A DNA stretch of 52,135 nt from Uliginosibacterium gangwonense. Its GTDB lineage: Bacteria; Pseudomonadota; Gammaproteobacteria; Burkholderiales; Rhodocyclaceae. Positions 1 through 9,357 of this stretch are shown here, in pieces. The notes under the pieces were generated by a model. It saw nothing but the letters and a program-made list of their open reading frames with translations, was not told where the DNA came from and did not search any database. Numbering within the stretch: the first letter of the stretch is position 1; each line of letters starts with the position of its first letter. Made by a program: the position numbers and the translations under genes. Where the stretch lies: positions 1 through 52,135 of the forward strand of contig SBBQ01000028.1 of the NCBI GenBank assembly GCA_005239635.1, read 5' to 3'.

Positions 1-1000
1 CAACACCAAAGAAACCCGCTTCAGGGTTGATGGCGTGTAATGTCCCGTCTGCGTTGGGGCGTAGCCATGCAATATCGTCACCCACCGTTGTGATCTTCCA
101 GTCAGCAAATTCTGCGGGCGGAATGAGCATGGCAAAATTTGTTTTGCCGCATGCAGACGGAAATGCTGCAGTGACGTAGGACTTGCGACCATCGGGCGAC
201 TCGGCGCCTAAGATCAGCATGTGCTCTGCTAGCCAGCCTTCATCACGCGCCACAACGGAAGCGATGCGCAAGGCGAGACATTTTTTGCCAAGCAACGCGT
301 TGCCGCCATAACCTGAGCCGAATGACCAGATTTCGCGCGAGTCAGGGAAATGGCAAATATATTTGGTTTCATTGCAGGGCCAGCGTACATCTTTCTCGCC
401 TTCTGCCAATGGCTTGCCGACTGAATGAATGCAGGGAATATAGTCGCCTTTGTCGCCGAGTTGCGCCAAAGCTTCACGACCCATACGTGTCATGATGCGC
501 ATGCTGATAACAACGTAGGGGGAGTCCGAGAGTTCAACGCCGATGAGCGATAAGGGGCTGCCGAGCGGGCCCATGCAAAATGGAATGACGTACAGTGTGC
601 GACCCTGCATGCAGCCTTTGAAAAGCCCTTGTAGGGTTTGACGCATTTCACTCGGATCTGCCCAGTTATTCGTTGGGCCGGCATCTTCTTCGCGTTCGCT
701 GCAAATAAAGGTGCGATCTTCTACGCGCGCAACATCGCTCGGGTCAGAAAGTGCGAGATAGCTGTTCGGACGTTTGTTTGGATTGAGGCGAATCAAGCTG
801 CCCCCCACCACCATGCGACTGCATAGCTGTGCAGATTCCTCTGCGGTGCCATCACACCAAACGATCGAATCGGGTTCGGTTAATGTCGCAACTTCTGAAA
901 CCCAATTGACTAAACGTTCGTGATGAACAGGGTAAGGTGCTGCCGCGCGAATTGCGGCTGCTGCGTACTTATTTGAGGTATTGCTTGTTTCGATGTGCAT
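1..1000 (-). CDS. pckG: Phosphoenolpyruvate carboxykinase (GTP), N-terminal part, cut by window edge
   Basis: Cytosolic enzyme that turns oxaloacetate plus GTP into phosphoenolpyruvate, CO2 and GDP, the entry step of gluconeogenesis. Reading the minus strand gives about 333 residues with no stop before the left edge, so the C-terminal half is outside the window. Conserved GTP-PEPCK blocks appear in order: [48 protein letters not shown], the kinase P-loop FPSACGKTN, then GDDIAWLRP and NPEAGFFGV close to the edge. The ATG at 998-1000 is chosen because a GGAGTGG ribosome site lies just upstream. The gene is divergent from malic enzyme maeB, the other C3/C4 node enzyme, with 175 bases between the start codons. 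The ATP-type PEPCK family is excluded by these motifs. Confidence 0.93.
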   Translation of the reverse strand, partial: MHIETSNTSNKYAAAAIRAAAPYPVHHERLVNWVSEVATLTEPDSIVWCDGTAEESAQLCSRMVVGGSLIRLNPNKRPNSYLALSDPSDVARVEDRTFICSEREEDAGPTNNWADPSEMRQTLQGLFKGCMQGRTLYVIPFCMGPLGSPLSLIGVELSDSPYVVISMRIMTRMGREALAQLGDKGDYIPCIHSVGKPLAEGEKDVRWPCNETKYICHFPDSREIWSFGSGYGGNALLGKKCLALRIASVVARDEGWLAEHMLILGAESPDGRKSYVTAAFPSACGKTNFAMLIPPAEFADWKITTVGDDIAWLRPNADGTLHAINPEAGFFGV

Positions 1001-1175
1001 ATTCCACTCCGCTCTGGCACTGACTCTGTGTTCAGTTGAGCGCCATGGTGTGCCTTGAGTCTGTAGACAAACTTACAAAAAAGCGTCTCGCTGCATGGGG
1101 CCGAGCGGGGATAGAATGCACATATATCTCACGGCAACGTGTCGAGATTTAAATTGGCATCAGGAAAGGTATTGG

Positions 1176-3464
1176 ATGGATCAGCACGATAAAGATCGAC
1201 GCGACCACAGGGCGGCCGCTCTCGACTATCACCGGTTTCCACGCCCCGGGAAAATCGCAGTCACGCCCACTAAAGCACTGACCAACCAGCAAGATTTGTC
1301 GCTCGCTTATTCGCCCGGTGTGGCGGCTGCGTGCGAAGAAATAGTTTTGAACCCGGCGGAAGCTGGGAGCTACACCGCGCGAAGCAATTTGGTGGGCGTG
1401 ATAACCAATGGCACCGCCGTTTTGGGCTTGGGCGCAATTGGTCCGCTGGCTGCAAAGCCGGTGATGGAAGGTAAAGGTGTTCTCTTTAAGAAATTCGCTG
1501 GCATCGATGTGTTCGACATCGAGATCAATGAATTGGACCCGAAAAAACTGGTTGATATTATCGCCAGCCTAGAGCCAACTTTTGGCGGCATCAATCATGA
1601 GGACATTAAAGCGCCAGAGTGTTTCGAGATTGAGCGCGAGTTGCGCAGCAAAATGAAAATCCCGGTGTTTCATGACGACCAACATGGCACCGCAATTGTC
1701 GTAGCTGCTGCCGTACTAAACGGCCTTAAAGTGGTCGGCAAAGACATCGCCCAAGTTAAGTTAGTCGCTTCGGGCGCAGGTGCTGCCGCTTTAGCGTGCC
1801 TGGATTTGCTCGTGCTGCTGGGTATGCCCATGCACAACATTTGGGTCACCGACATCAAGGGTGTGGTGTATCAAGGTCGCGTTGAAGAGATGGACGACAA
1901 CAAGGCGCGCTATGCACAACAGACCGATGCGCGAACCCTGTCTGATGTGATTGGCAACGCTGATATTTTTCTCGGCTTGTCCGCCGCCGGCGTGCTGAAG
2001 CCAGAGATGGTGGCAAAGATGGGCGCGCGCCCATTGATTTTGGCATTGGCAAATCCACGCCCTGAAATTCTGCCGGAAGATGTGCGCAGCGTGCGCGACG
2101 ATGCAGTGATTGCGACGGGTCGATCTGACTATGCCAACCAAGTGAACAACGTGCTGTGCTTCCCGTTTATTTTCCGGGGTGCGCTCGACGTTGGTGCAAC
2201 CACAATCAACGAAGAAATGAAGTTGGCGGCGGTTAAGGCTATTGCCGAATTGGCGCAGGCTGAAAGCTCAATGGAAGTGAGTGCTGCATATGGCGAAGCC
2301 GAGTGCAGCTTTGGCCCGGAATACCTTATTCCCAAGCCATTTGATCCGCGCCTGATTGTACGTATTGCGCCGGCAGTCGCGCGCGCTGCGATGGAGTCTG
2401 GCGTGGCCACACGGCCGCTGGCAGACTTTGATGCCTACGTGCAGCAACTCAATAATTTTGTTTGGCAATCTGGTCTCATCATGAAGCCTGTGTTCTCGGC
2501 TGCCAAAAACAATCCGCGCCGCATTGTGTTTGCAGAAGGTGAAGAAGAGCGTGTGTTACGTGCTGTGCAAACCGTGGTGGATGAAGGCATCGCACGCCCA
2601 ATGTTGATCGGTCGCCCCGATGTGATTAATGCGCGTATTGAGCGTTTTGGTTTGCGAATTCGAGCTGAGCGCGACTTCGAATTGGTGAGTCCAGATAACG
2701 ATGCACGCTATAAATCGTTCTGGAATGATTATCACGCCACGATGGAGCGTCGCGGGATTTCGGTGGATTTTGCCAAGCTCGAAATGCGCCGCCGCAGCAC
2801 GCTGATCGGTGCCATGCTCACGAAGTTTGAGTACGCGGACGGCATGATCTGCGGCACCTACGGGCAGTTCTCTCGTCACCTTAAAGTGATTCGTGATGCC
2901 TTAGGTTTGCGTAAGGGCCAACGCAATTTCTATGCGATGAATCTGTTGCAGTTGCCTGGGCGAACGGTATTTTTGTGCGACACCTACGTTAACTACGATC
3001 CGTCTGTCGAACAAATTGTAGAAATGACTATGCTCGCAGCGGCAGAAGTGCGTCGCTTTGGTATTGTGCCCAAGGTCGCGCTGTTGTCGCATTCAAGCTT
3101 TGGTAGTGAAGAAACGCCAACGGCTGAAAAAATGCGTGCAGCATTGGCAATTCTGCATGAGCAACATCCTGAACTTGATGTGGAAGGCGAAATGCATGGC
3201 GATGCTGCTTTATCGGCAGAAGTGCGGAAACAAGTCTTTCCGAATTCACGTTTGAAAGAAGACGCCAATTTGCTGATCTTCCCTACGCTAGATGCAGCGA
3301 ATATTGCATTTAATTTGCTCAAAACCGCGTCGGGTGAGGGGATGACTGTTGGCCCCATTTTGTTAGGTACCACGCGTCCCGTGCATATCATGACGCCTAC
3401 AGCTACGGTACGTCGCATTGTTAATATGACAGCGCTCACCGTGGTTGAGGCAGGGCAGCGATAG
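1176..3464 (+). CDS. maeB: NADP-dependent malic enzyme with C-terminal phosphotransacetylase-like domain
   Basis: Oxidative decarboxylation of malate to pyruvate and CO2, producing NADPH. The product is 762 residues, matching the MaeB class (about 760). The N-terminal malic enzyme half includes [26 protein letters not shown], the acid block FDIEINELD and the DDQHGTAIV motif, followed by an NAD(P)-binding fold ([16 protein letters not shown]). From about residue 430 a phosphate-acetyltransferase-like domain begins ([27 protein letters not shown]); in this class it is usually regulatory, binding acetyl-CoA, rather than catalytic. The frame is open upstream to 1095, but ATG 1176 has AGGAAAGG six bases before it and starts where the family starts. 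Divergent from pckG, so the two may be controlled in opposite senses; this is inference. Confidence 0.95.
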   Translation: MDQHDKDRRDHRAAALDYHRFPRPGKIAVTPTKALTNQQDLSLAYSPGVAAACEEIVLNPAEAGSYTARSNLVGVITNGTAVLGLGAIGPLAAKPVMEGKGVLFKKFAGIDVFDIEINELDPKKLVDIIASLEPTFGGINHEDIKAPECFEIERELRSKMKIPVFHDDQHGTAIVVAAAVLNGLKVVGKDIAQVKLVASGAGAAALACLDLLVLLGMPMHNIWVTDIKGVVYQGRVEEMDDNKARYAQQTDARTLSDVIGNADIFLGLSAAGVLKPEMVAKMGARPLILALANPRPEILPEDVRSVRDDAVIATGRSDYANQVNNVLCFPFIFRGALDVGATTINEEMKLAAVKAIAELAQAESSMEVSAAYGEAECSFGPEYLIPKPFDPRLIVRIAPAVARAAMESGVATRPLADFDAYVQQLNNFVWQSGLIMKPVFSAAKNNPRRIVFAEGEEERVLRAVQTVVDEGIARPMLIGRPDVINARIERFGLRIRAERDFELVSPDNDARYKSFWNDYHATMERRGISVDFAKLEMRRRSTLIGAMLTKFEYADGMICGTYGQFSRHLKVIRDALGLRKGQRNFYAMNLLQLPGRTVFLCDTYVNYDPSVEQIVEMTMLAAAEVRRFGIVPKVALLSHSSFGSEETPTAEKMRAALAILHEQHPELDVEGEMHGDAALSAEVRKQVFPNSRLKEDANLLIFPTLDAANIAFNLLKTASGEGMTVGPILLGTTRPVHIMTPTATVRRIVNMTALTVVEAGQR

Positions 3465-3643
3465 TTGCCCCTGCTGATTTGTGGCTGAATAGGGCTTGTT
3501 GTGCATCGGCTAGTCTTGTGTTGCGTTGCGCGTACCCTTCTGTGTTCGATTTAAGTGGGCGAGCATCGAATCATTTGTGGTTGACCGAGGGGGCTGCCCC
3601 AGGGCCTACAGTGCAGGCAATTTGACGTCGTTAATTCGTTGAT

Positions 3644-4855
3644 ATGCAAATACAGACACCTAGTCCTGAAGTCCCGCAATCATCACCGCTTACTGCACTT
3701 GTACTAAGCGGTGGTGGCGCTCGTGCGGCCTATCAGGTTGGGGTGTTAGCAGCCATTCGCGACTTGCATCCGCGCCCACGCGAAAATCCTTTTCCGATTC
3801 TGTGTGGCACATCTGCCGGTGCCATTAATGCCTCTGTACTCGGTGTTTTTGCCAATGATTTTTCTGATTCGGTGAGCAATCTGCTGCACGTATGGCGTAA
3901 CTTTCATGTGCATCAGGTGTACAAGTCAGACCCGATTTCGTTGCTTAGAACCGGCTTTTCATGGCTGAGTATTTTGATGTTCGGCTGGCTTATGCGCCGC
4001 CGCCCGAAATCGTTGTTAGACAACGCTCCACTGCGTGCCCTGCTTGAGAGCTATCTCGACTTTAAACAAATCCGTGGCGCCATTAATTCAGGAAGTTTGT
4101 ACGCGCTCTCGTTAACGTGTTCAGGCTATGCGTCGGGTGAGAGTGTTACCTTTTTTCAAGGGGTCGACTCGCTCGAACCTTGGAAGCGTTCGCATCGGTC
4201 AAGTTGTCGCGCTGATATTTCGGTTGATCATTTAATGGCTTCCAGCGCGCTGCCATTTATATTTCCCGCAGTCAAAATTAATCGAGAGTTTTTTGGCGAC
4301 GGTTCGATGCGCCAGCTTGCGCCTTTGAGTCCTGCTGTGCATTTAGGCGCGCAGCGCATCCTAGTGGTGGGTGTGGGGCGCATGACGGAGCACAAGGTAC
4401 GCAAGCGTCATGATGGCTATCCGTCATTGGCACAGATTGCGGGCCATGCCTTGTCAGCGATTTTTCTCGATCAGCTTTCAGTTGATATTGAGCGATTACA
4501 GCGTATCAACCGCACGCTGTCGTTTATCCCAGATGAAATACGTGCCGCGAATTTGAGCTTAAGGCCGATCGAAACGATGGTGATTTCACCGTCAGAGCCA
4601 TTAGACGATTTGGCTGCGAGATACGTTAAGGTGTTGCCGCGCAGTATGCGAATCCTTTTGGGTGGTATTGGTGGCACGCGCAAAACGGGCGGTGCCTTGG
4701 CGAGCTATCTGCTGTTCGAACCGGCCTACACCCGAGCCTTGATTGATCTTGGCTATCGGGATGCCATGGATAAACGGACTGAATTGATGTCGTTCCTAGG
4801 TTTTGCAGCAGACGAGGCTGAAGTCAGCGCAAAAAACTCCGTTAACAAAGCTTGA
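3644..4855 (+). CDS. Patatin-like phospholipase family protein
   Basis: Predicted serine-aspartate lipid acyl hydrolase of 403 residues. The patatin signature is complete: oxyanion-hole loop SGGGARAAYQVGVL near residue 22, nucleophile elbow GTSAG near residue 54, and the catalytic aspartate in FGDGSMRQLAPLSPA near residue 225. A hydrophobic patch WLSILMFGWLM around residue 105 suggests membrane contact, but there is no clear signal peptide, so the protein is probably cytosolic or peripheral. The C-terminal third is typical of proteobacterial patatins with no assigned substrate. It lies alone between maeB and pbpG with gaps of 179 and 96 bases, and the start ATG has only a weak ribosome site. 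Whether it is a phospholipase, esterase or signalling lipase cannot be told from sequence. Confidence 0.87.
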   Translation: MQIQTPSPEVPQSSPLTALVLSGGGARAAYQVGVLAAIRDLHPRPRENPFPILCGTSAGAINASVLGVFANDFSDSVSNLLHVWRNFHVHQVYKSDPISLLRTGFSWLSILMFGWLMRRRPKSLLDNAPLRALLESYLDFKQIRGAINSGSLYALSLTCSGYASGESVTFFQGVDSLEPWKRSHRSSCRADISVDHLMASSALPFIFPAVKINREFFGDGSMRQLAPLSPAVHLGAQRILVVGVGRMTEHKVRKRHDGYPSLAQIAGHALSAIFLDQLSVDIERLQRINRTLSFIPDEIRAANLSLRPIETMVISPSEPLDDLAARYVKVLPRSMRILLGGIGGTRKTGGALASYLLFEPAYTRALIDLGYRDAMDKRTELMSFLGFAADEAEVSAKNSVNKA

Positions 4856-4892
4856 GATTGCATAAAAAAGAGCTCCTATCTCGTTAATTTGC

Positions 4893-4920
4893 TTGCATTT
4901 TGTTTGGTGGTTGATAAACT
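4893..4920 (+). promoter_or_regulatory. Candidate sigma-70 promoter of pbpG
   Basis: TTGCAT at 4893-4898 and TAAACT at 4915-4920 are separated by 16 bases, each matching four of six consensus bases. Transcription would begin near 4927, about 25 bases before the pbpG start. Moderate support only; no second line of evidence. Confidence 0.35.
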
Positions 4921-4951
4921 CCACCGTGGTTGTTGCGCAAAGGTGTAGGGT

Positions 4952-5959
4952 ATGGCGGTTCGTAATTTCCGAAATAAATTTAGTGTGTTGCCGCTACTGC
5001 TCGTGTTTGGGCTGGGCAGCATTGTTACGCCTGATGATGTCTATGCGGCGACTAAGCGTCAAAAAGCTGCTGTAAAAAAGTCCGTTAAGGTCTCGGCAAA
5101 GTCTTCAAGTAAGCGGCTGGTTGCGTCGACGCCAGTCAAGCGTGTTGCGCTCAAGTCAAAAGGGCGGGCAATTCCAGATGTGCGGGCTGATGGCACGCCT
5201 AATCTCATGTCTTCCTCTGCGCTGGTGCTAGATCAGCGAACCGGCGCCGTGTTGTATGAAAAAAACCCAGATTCTGTTGTTCCGATCGCGTCGATCACTA
5301 AACTGATGACCGCGATGGTGGTGTTAGATGCGCGTTTGCCAATGTCGGATCGCATGGAAATTGCCGAAGACGATATTGATACGCTGAAAAATACGCGCTC
5401 TCGTTTAGCGGTTGGTGCTGAGCTGAGTCGCGAGGAAATGTTGTGGCTCGCGCTTATGTCATCCGAAAACCGCGCGGCTTCAGCTCTGTCGCGCTACTAC
5501 CCAGGTGGTCAGACTGCATTTATAGCGGCGATGAATCGTAAAGCGGCATCTTTGGGCTTAATGGATACGCGCTTCTTCGATAGTACGGGGTTGAATAGCG
5601 GCAACGTGTCGAGCCCGCGCGACTTGGCAAAGATGGTTGCGGCGGCAGGGCAGTATCCGGTTATTCGCGAACTCTCTACGAGTTCGGGGCATGATTTTGT
5701 GATCAAAGGTCGAGAGCGTCATTTTGTGAACACCAATGCCTTGGTGTCTAACCCAGATTGGCAAATTAGTGTTTCCAAAACGGGCTTTACCAACGAAGCC
5801 GGCAAGTGTTTGGTGATGCAAGCTTGGTTGAATCAACGTCCCTTGCTGATCGTGCTGATGGACTCTTGGGGCAAGATGACCCGAGTAGGGGATGCGATTC
5901 GTATTAAGCGCTGGCTCGAATCGAACGGCGTTAAGCCGCTCGCCAGCGCTGCTAATTAA
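4952..5959 (+). CDS. pbpG: D-alanyl-D-alanine endopeptidase (penicillin-binding protein 7 type)
   Basis: Low-molecular-mass penicillin-binding protein of the peptidase S11 family, expected to cut D-Ala-meso-DAP cross-links in peptidoglycan in the periplasm. All three active-site motifs are present: SITK (SxxK) in PIASITKLMTAMVVLDA near residue 115, SEN (SxN) in MSSENRAASAL near 172, and KTG in SVSKTGFTNEAGKCLV near 274. The N terminus is basic then hydrophobic (RNKFSVLPLLLVFGLGS) and reads as a signal peptide. It is followed by a Lys/Ser/Val-rich stretch of about 50 residues, longer than in E. coli PbpG, probably a flexible linker. At 335 residues it lacks the C-terminal extension of PBP5/6 carboxypeptidases, which favours the endopeptidase call. 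A strong terminator follows at once. Confidence 0.9.
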   Translation: MAVRNFRNKFSVLPLLLVFGLGSIVTPDDVYAATKRQKAAVKKSVKVSAKSSSKRLVASTPVKRVALKSKGRAIPDVRADGTPNLMSSSALVLDQRTGAVLYEKNPDSVVPIASITKLMTAMVVLDARLPMSDRMEIAEDDIDTLKNTRSRLAVGAELSREEMLWLALMSSENRAASALSRYYPGGQTAFIAAMNRKAASLGLMDTRFFDSTGLNSGNVSSPRDLAKMVAAAGQYPVIRELSTSSGHDFVIKGRERHFVNTNALVSNPDWQISVSKTGFTNEAGKCLVMQAWLNQRPLLIVLMDSWGKMTRVGDAIRIKRWLESNGVKPLASAAN

Positions 5960-5973
5960 ACACAATTCGCGTT

Positions 5974-6020
5974 AAAAAAACGGCCGTCGCCCGTGAAATC
6001 GGGGGCGGCCGTTTTTGTTT
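5974..6020 (+). terminator. Rho-independent terminator, probably bidirectional, between pbpG and the IclR gene
   Basis: AAAACGGCCG...CGCCCG pairs with CGGGGGCGGCCGTTTT across a short loop (TGAAAT), with one bulge, flanked by an A-run on the left and a T-run on the right. It sits 15 bases after the pbpG stop and about 17 bases beyond the stop of the convergent IclR gene, so it can end both transcripts. Confidence 0.85.
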
Positions 6021-6036
6021 TGTATTTTCTCTGGTT

Positions 6037-6864
6037 TTACTTTTTGGGTTGCCGGTAGCCAAGTAGGCTCGATATTTCATCAGCCGTTTGCTTAACCAAT
6101 GGCGTCCATTCTTGATTAAAGCGGTCGGAAGGCGATGACAAAGACAGGCCGGCAACCATGTCGCCGCTGTCATCTCGAATACCGGCGGCGATGCATCGCA
6201 CCCCGATTTCAATCTCATCAATATCGTACGCCACGCCGTGGCGACGAACGCGATCAAGCTCTTTTTCGAGCGCGCCCAACTCGGTGATTGAGTTGGGGGT
6301 GATGCCAGAAAGACCCGTGCGGCGGGCGTATTCACGTGTTGCTGCCGGGCCGTCGTTAGCTAGAAATAATTTGCCGGTTGCGGTGTTATGAAGGGGCGCG
6401 CGCGCGCCCACAATGTGAACGATGCGCACTGCTGAGCGACCGCTTGAGGTTCGTTCAACGTACACAATCTCATCGTCTTGGCGAATACCTAAGTTCACGC
6501 TTTCACCCGTTTGTTGGTGAAGGCGTTGCATTAAGGGTAGGGCGGTTTCGCGAATATTAATGCGCGACTTCACGAGGTTGCCAAGCGTTAGCAGGCGGAT
6601 GCCAAGCCCGTATGCGCCGGGTTCGCCACGTTCAACAAACCCGCTGGCCGCCATCGAGCTCAAAATGCGGTGGGCGGTTGAGGGGTGCAGACCGGTTTCT
6701 TGAGCCAGTAGTTTGAGACTCACGGGCTCGGGGTAATACGACAGCACATCGAGCAACTTCATCATGCGGTCGATGACTTGAATCGGGTTGCGGCTGCTGC
6801 CCGAGTCGTCCTGCGCGGAAGCGGCGGCCTTGGTGGGCCGCTTAAGGTGGTTAGGCGTTGGCAA
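6037..6864 (-). CDS. IclR family transcriptional regulator
   Basis: DNA-binding regulator of 275 residues. The winged helix-turn-helix spans about residues 28-90 (VIDRMMKLLDVLSYYPEPVS, then LAQETGLHPSTAHRILSSMAASGFV), and the IclR effector-binding GAF-like domain follows from about 100 to 270, with the usual HNTATGKLFLA and conserved YDIDEIEIGVRCIAAGIRD segments. Members of this family sense small organic acids or aromatic compounds; the ligand here is unknown, and no catabolic operon is adjacent to suggest one. The gene is convergent with pbpG and divergent from the ribosomal operon. Inverted repeats 55-105 bases upstream of its start may be an autoregulatory operator. Confidence 0.9.
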   Translation of the reverse strand: MPTPNHLKRPTKAAASAQDDSGSSRNPIQVIDRMMKLLDVLSYYPEPVSLKLLAQETGLHPSTAHRILSSMAASGFVERGEPGAYGLGIRLLTLGNLVKSRINIRETALPLMQRLHQQTGESVNLGIRQDDEIVYVERTSSGRSAVRIVHIVGARAPLHNTATGKLFLANDGPAATREYARRTGLSGITPNSITELGALEKELDRVRRHGVAYDIDEIEIGVRCIAAGIRDDSGDMVAGLSLSSPSDRFNQEWTPLVKQTADEISSLLGYRQPKK

Positions 6865-6919
6865 GATAGTGTCTCGTGAGTTTGCTGCCTAAAAGCGCTT
6901 GGGCGTGTTGCCCCCCGTG

Positions 6920-6946
6920 TTTTCTGATAGCGATTTCACCAGAAAA
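6920..6946. promoter_or_regulatory. Candidate operator upstream of the IclR-family gene
   Basis: TTTTCTG (6920-6926) and CAGAAAA (6940-6946) form a perfect 7-base inverted repeat with a 13-base spacer. A second, interleaved pair is TTTCAC (6934-6939) and GTGAAA (6963-6968). The location, 56-104 bases before the IclR start and 65 or more bases before the rpsP -35, suits autoregulation. The sequence does not match a specific published operator that I can name. Confidence 0.3.
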
Positions 6947-7010
6947 TAACGCATACCGCAATGTGAAATGCGAAAGCCGGGTGCGTGTCGTGGTGGATCA
7001 TTGAAATGTC

Positions 7011-7039
7011 TTGTGTAGGCTGTCTTGCATCGCTATAAT
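7011..7039 (+). promoter_or_regulatory. Sigma-70 promoter of the rpsP operon
   Basis: TTGTGT (7011-7016), a 17-base spacer and a perfect TATAAT (7034-7039). Predicted transcription start near 7046, giving a 23-base leader before rpsP. This is one of the best promoter matches in the window, as expected for a ribosomal protein operon. Confidence 0.75.
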
Positions 7040-7068
7040 CCTCTGTTTTTCCAAGCGGTATAGATCAA

Positions 7069-7317
7069 ATGCTCGTGATTCGTCTGGCTCGTGGCGGCTC
7101 CAAAAAACGCCCCTTCTACAACATCGTTGCAACCGATTCCCGTAATCGCCGTGATGGCCGTTTCGTGGAGCGTGTTGGTTATTACAACCCCAGCGCCGCT
7201 GAAAGCGAAAATGGTCTGGTGATCAACGCCGAACGTCTGTCCTACTGGCAGCAAAACGGCGCTCAGCTGTCCCCGACGGTTACCCGTCTGGTGAAGCAAG
7301 CCGCTAAAGCCGCTTAA
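7069..7317 (+). CDS. rpsP: 30S ribosomal protein S16
   Basis: Small-subunit ribosomal protein of 82 residues, the normal size, with the diagnostic opening [20 protein letters not shown] and [19 protein letters not shown]. It binds 16S rRNA and is needed early in 30S assembly. First gene of rpsP-rimM-trmD-rplS, the arrangement conserved through proteobacteria; rimM begins 11 bases after its stop. The start codon has no clear Shine-Dalgarno element in a short leader, which is unusual for a highly expressed ribosomal gene. Confidence 0.97.
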   Translation: MLVIRLARGGSKKRPFYNIVATDSRNRRDGRFVERVGYYNPSAAESENGLVINAERLSYWQQNGAQLSPTVTRLVKQAAKAA

Positions 7318-7328
7318 TCCCGCTCGGG

Positions 7329-7886
7329 ATGACCGGAATGGTTGTGTTGGGCCGAATTGTTGGCCCGTATGGGGTGCGCGGATGGGTGCATATACACCCG
7401 TTTGGCGATGACCCGCTCGCATGGAAAGCCATGTCCGGTTGGTGGCTCAGCAAGGATGAAGGTGCGCCCGCAGTAGCGTGGCGTGAATATTCTTTGCGTG
7501 ATTGCAAGCTACACGGTGACGGTCTGGTGGCTTGTTTTATGGGCATTGAAGATCGTAACGGTGCAGAAGCGCTCCAAGGTTTGTACATGGGCGCCCCGCG
7601 TGAGGCTTTGCCAAAGCCGAGTGCCGATGAGTTTTACTGGGTAGATCTGCTTGGTCTTGAAGTGGTCAACGCTGAGGGCGAGTCGTACGGCACTGTGGTG
7701 CGACTACTCGAGACGGGTGCAAACCAAGTGCTCGTTGTGCATGCGGCAGCAGGTGAGTCTGGTAATGCTAAAAACGCTGCGGGAGAACGCGTGCGAGAGC
7801 GGTTAATTCCGTTTATTGCCAATGTCGTACAAGACGTTGATCAAGCGCACAGCGTGATTCGCGTGGCTTGGGGGGCTGACTGGTAA
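7329..7886 (+). CDS. rimM: Ribosome maturation factor RimM (16S rRNA processing)
   Basis: Assembly factor of 185 residues that helps mature the 30S head domain and binds ribosomal protein S19. The N-terminal RimM beta-barrel is visible in VVLGRIVGPYGVRGWVHIHPF and the C-terminal PRC-barrel in DEFYWVDLLGLEVVNAEGE and RERLIPFIANVVQDVD. An Ala/Gly-rich insert around residues 142-155 (HAAAGESGNAKNAAGE) lengthens a loop compared with short family members. Second gene of the S16 operon, 11 bases after rpsP and 42 bases before trmD. M1 and M4 are both possible starts; the first is kept. Confidence 0.95.
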   Translation: MTGMVVLGRIVGPYGVRGWVHIHPFGDDPLAWKAMSGWWLSKDEGAPAVAWREYSLRDCKLHGDGLVACFMGIEDRNGAEALQGLYMGAPREALPKPSADEFYWVDLLGLEVVNAEGESYGTVVRLLETGANQVLVVHAAAGESGNAKNAAGERVRERLIPFIANVVQDVDQAHSVIRVAWGADW

Positions 7887-7928
7887 CGTGCGCTGAGGCC
7901 TAAAGGCCAAGTATGAGGAGACGGTGTC

Positions 7929-8684
7929 GTGTCGATCGCATTTGATGTGGTCACATTGTTTCCCGAAATGTTTTCTGCACTCACTGAGAGCGGAATTACA
8001 CGGCGAGCTTTGCAGCAGGGCCTTTGGAAATTGAATTTTTCGAATCCGCGTGATTACACGACGGATTTGCATCGAACGGTTGATGATCGCCCCTATGGTG
8101 GCGGTCCTGGCATGGTGATGTTGGCAGAACCGTTGGCGCAAGCGCTGGCGGCAGCGCAAGCTAACCAACACGCCACAACTGGGCAGCGCGGTCGAGTGAT
8201 TTATCTCTCACCGCAAGGCGCGCCACTCACGCATGCCAAAGTGTGCGAGTTGAAAAACTTGCCCGGCATCGTGTTGTTGTGCGGTCGTTATGAAGGCGTT
8301 GATCAACGCCTAATTGACGATTGCGTCGATGAAGAAATTTCGCTTGGCGATTTTGTGTTGTCTGGCGGTGAATTGCCTGCAATGGCGCTGATGGATGCGC
8401 TGATTCGGCAGATTCCCGGTGCGTTAAATGACAACCAGTCGGCCGAGCAAGATAGTTTTGCAGATGGATTGCTCGATTGTCCGCACTACACGCGGCCTGT
8501 TGAGTGGCGTGGTCGGTCAGTGCCGAGTGTGTTGATGTCTGGACACCACGAACAGATTGAGCGCTGGCGCCGCATGCAGTCACTTGGCAAAACGGCGCGT
8601 CGCAGGCCTGATCTGATGCCGGCAACGCTTGGCAAAACAGATCAGTCATTGTTGCGGCAGTATCAGCAAGAACAAGAAGATTGA
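7929..8684 (+). CDS. trmD: tRNA (guanine(37)-N1)-methyltransferase
   Basis: SAM-dependent enzyme that methylates G37 next to the anticodon of tRNAs reading CNN codons, preventing +1 frameshifts. The 251-residue product begins [14 protein letters not shown] and carries the SPOUT trefoil-knot signature: [25 protein letters not shown] and [17 protein letters not shown]. The start is GTG at 7929, with GAGGAG at 7915-7920 eight bases upstream; no ATG fits better. Third gene of the S16 operon. A 207-base gap with hairpins separates it from rplS. Confidence 0.96.
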   Translation: MSIAFDVVTLFPEMFSALTESGITRRALQQGLWKLNFSNPRDYTTDLHRTVDDRPYGGGPGMVMLAEPLAQALAAAQANQHATTGQRGRVIYLSPQGAPLTHAKVCELKNLPGIVLLCGRYEGVDQRLIDDCVDEEISLGDFVLSGGELPAMALMDALIRQIPGALNDNQSAEQDSFADGLLDCPHYTRPVEWRGRSVPSVLMSGHHEQIERWRRMQSLGKTARRRPDLMPATLGKTDQSLLRQYQQEQED

Positions 8685-8776
8685 GGCTATAGCACATTGG
8701 CTATGCGATAACTGTCGCTTGGTAGTGTGCGCGGCGGGTAGGTAGCTGGTAGACAAGATTCGTAGTCGTTGTAGAG

Positions 8777-8890
8777 ATGTTTGTTGTTTGTAGTACAGGC
8801 ACGGCAACGCAATGTTGCCGTTACGTCGAAACCCGCACATCAGGCATTTGCCTGCGCTGTGCGAACAAGGCCACTGGCCACAGGAGTTAA
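8777..8890 (+). promoter_or_regulatory. Structured leader before rplS, with a possible 37-residue leader ORF
   Basis: The gap between trmD and rplS holds three successive inverted repeats: ACGGCAAC/GTTGCCGT (8801-8821, 8-base arms, 5-base loop), CAGGCA/TGCCTG (8841-8854) and GGCC/GGCC (8869-8879). The last lies three bases before the rplS ribosome site AGGAG. None has a T-run, so these are not terminators. An ORF from ATG 8777 spans all three hairpins and stops (TAA 8888-8890) one base before the rplS ATG, encoding 37 residues with five cysteines; its ribosome site is weak. Possible roles are translational control of L19 or uncoupling of rplS from the poorly translated rimM-trmD section. Inference only. 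Confidence 0.35.
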
Positions 8891-8891
8891 C

Positions 8892-9272
8892 ATGAATCTG
8901 ATTCAACAACTGGAGCAAGAAGAAATTGCTCGTTTGGGTAAAACCATTCCTGACTTTGCACCCGGTGATACCGTGATCGTGCAAGTAAAGGTAAAGGAAG
9001 GTAACCGTGAGCGTCTGCAGGCTTACGAAGGCGTAGTGATCGCTAAGCGTAACCGCGGTTTGAACTCCAGCTTCATCGTACGTAAGGTTTCTTCAGGTGA
9101 AGGTGTGGAACGTACGTTCCAAACCTACTCCCCGATGGTTGCTGCCATCGAAGTGAAGCGTCGTGGCGATGTGCGCCGTGCCAAGCTGTACTACTTGCGC
9201 GACCGTTCAGGCAAGTCTGCACGTATTAAAGAAAAGCTCAGCTTCAAGACCAAGCAAAAGGCAGCAGAGTAA
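8892..9272 (+). CDS. rplS: 50S ribosomal protein L19
   Basis: Large-subunit ribosomal protein at the 30S-50S interface. The 126-residue product matches L19 throughout: [74 protein letters not shown]. The frame is open upstream to 8781, but ATG 8892 has AGGAG at 8882-8886 and is where the family begins. Last gene of the rpsP operon, followed by a strong terminator. Confidence 0.97.
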   Translation: MNLIQQLEQEEIARLGKTIPDFAPGDTVIVQVKVKEGNRERLQAYEGVVIAKRNRGLNSSFIVRKVSSGEGVERTFQTYSPMVAAIEVKRRGDVRRAKLYYLRDRSGKSARIKEKLSFKTKQKAAE

Positions 9273-9299
9273 TCTGCACCGCTTGTCTGCTGAGCAAAA

Positions 9300-9326
9300 A
9301 AACGGAGCCTGCGGGCTCCGTTTTTT
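9300..9326 (+). terminator. Rho-independent terminator of the rpsP-rimM-trmD-rplS operon
   Basis: AACGGAGCC and GGCTCCGTT form a 9-base stem with a TGCG loop, preceded by seven A and followed by six T. It lies 28 bases after the rplS stop and also faces the convergent gene ending at 9358. Confidence 0.9.
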
Positions 9327-9357
9327 ATTGTCACTTTAGAGTTTGGTTGAAACTCTG

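Noticed and set aside
229..826. Short frames on both strands within the first kilobase
   Set aside because: They are shadows of pckG, which is open on the minus strand from 1000 to the left edge and carries clear PEPCK motifs.
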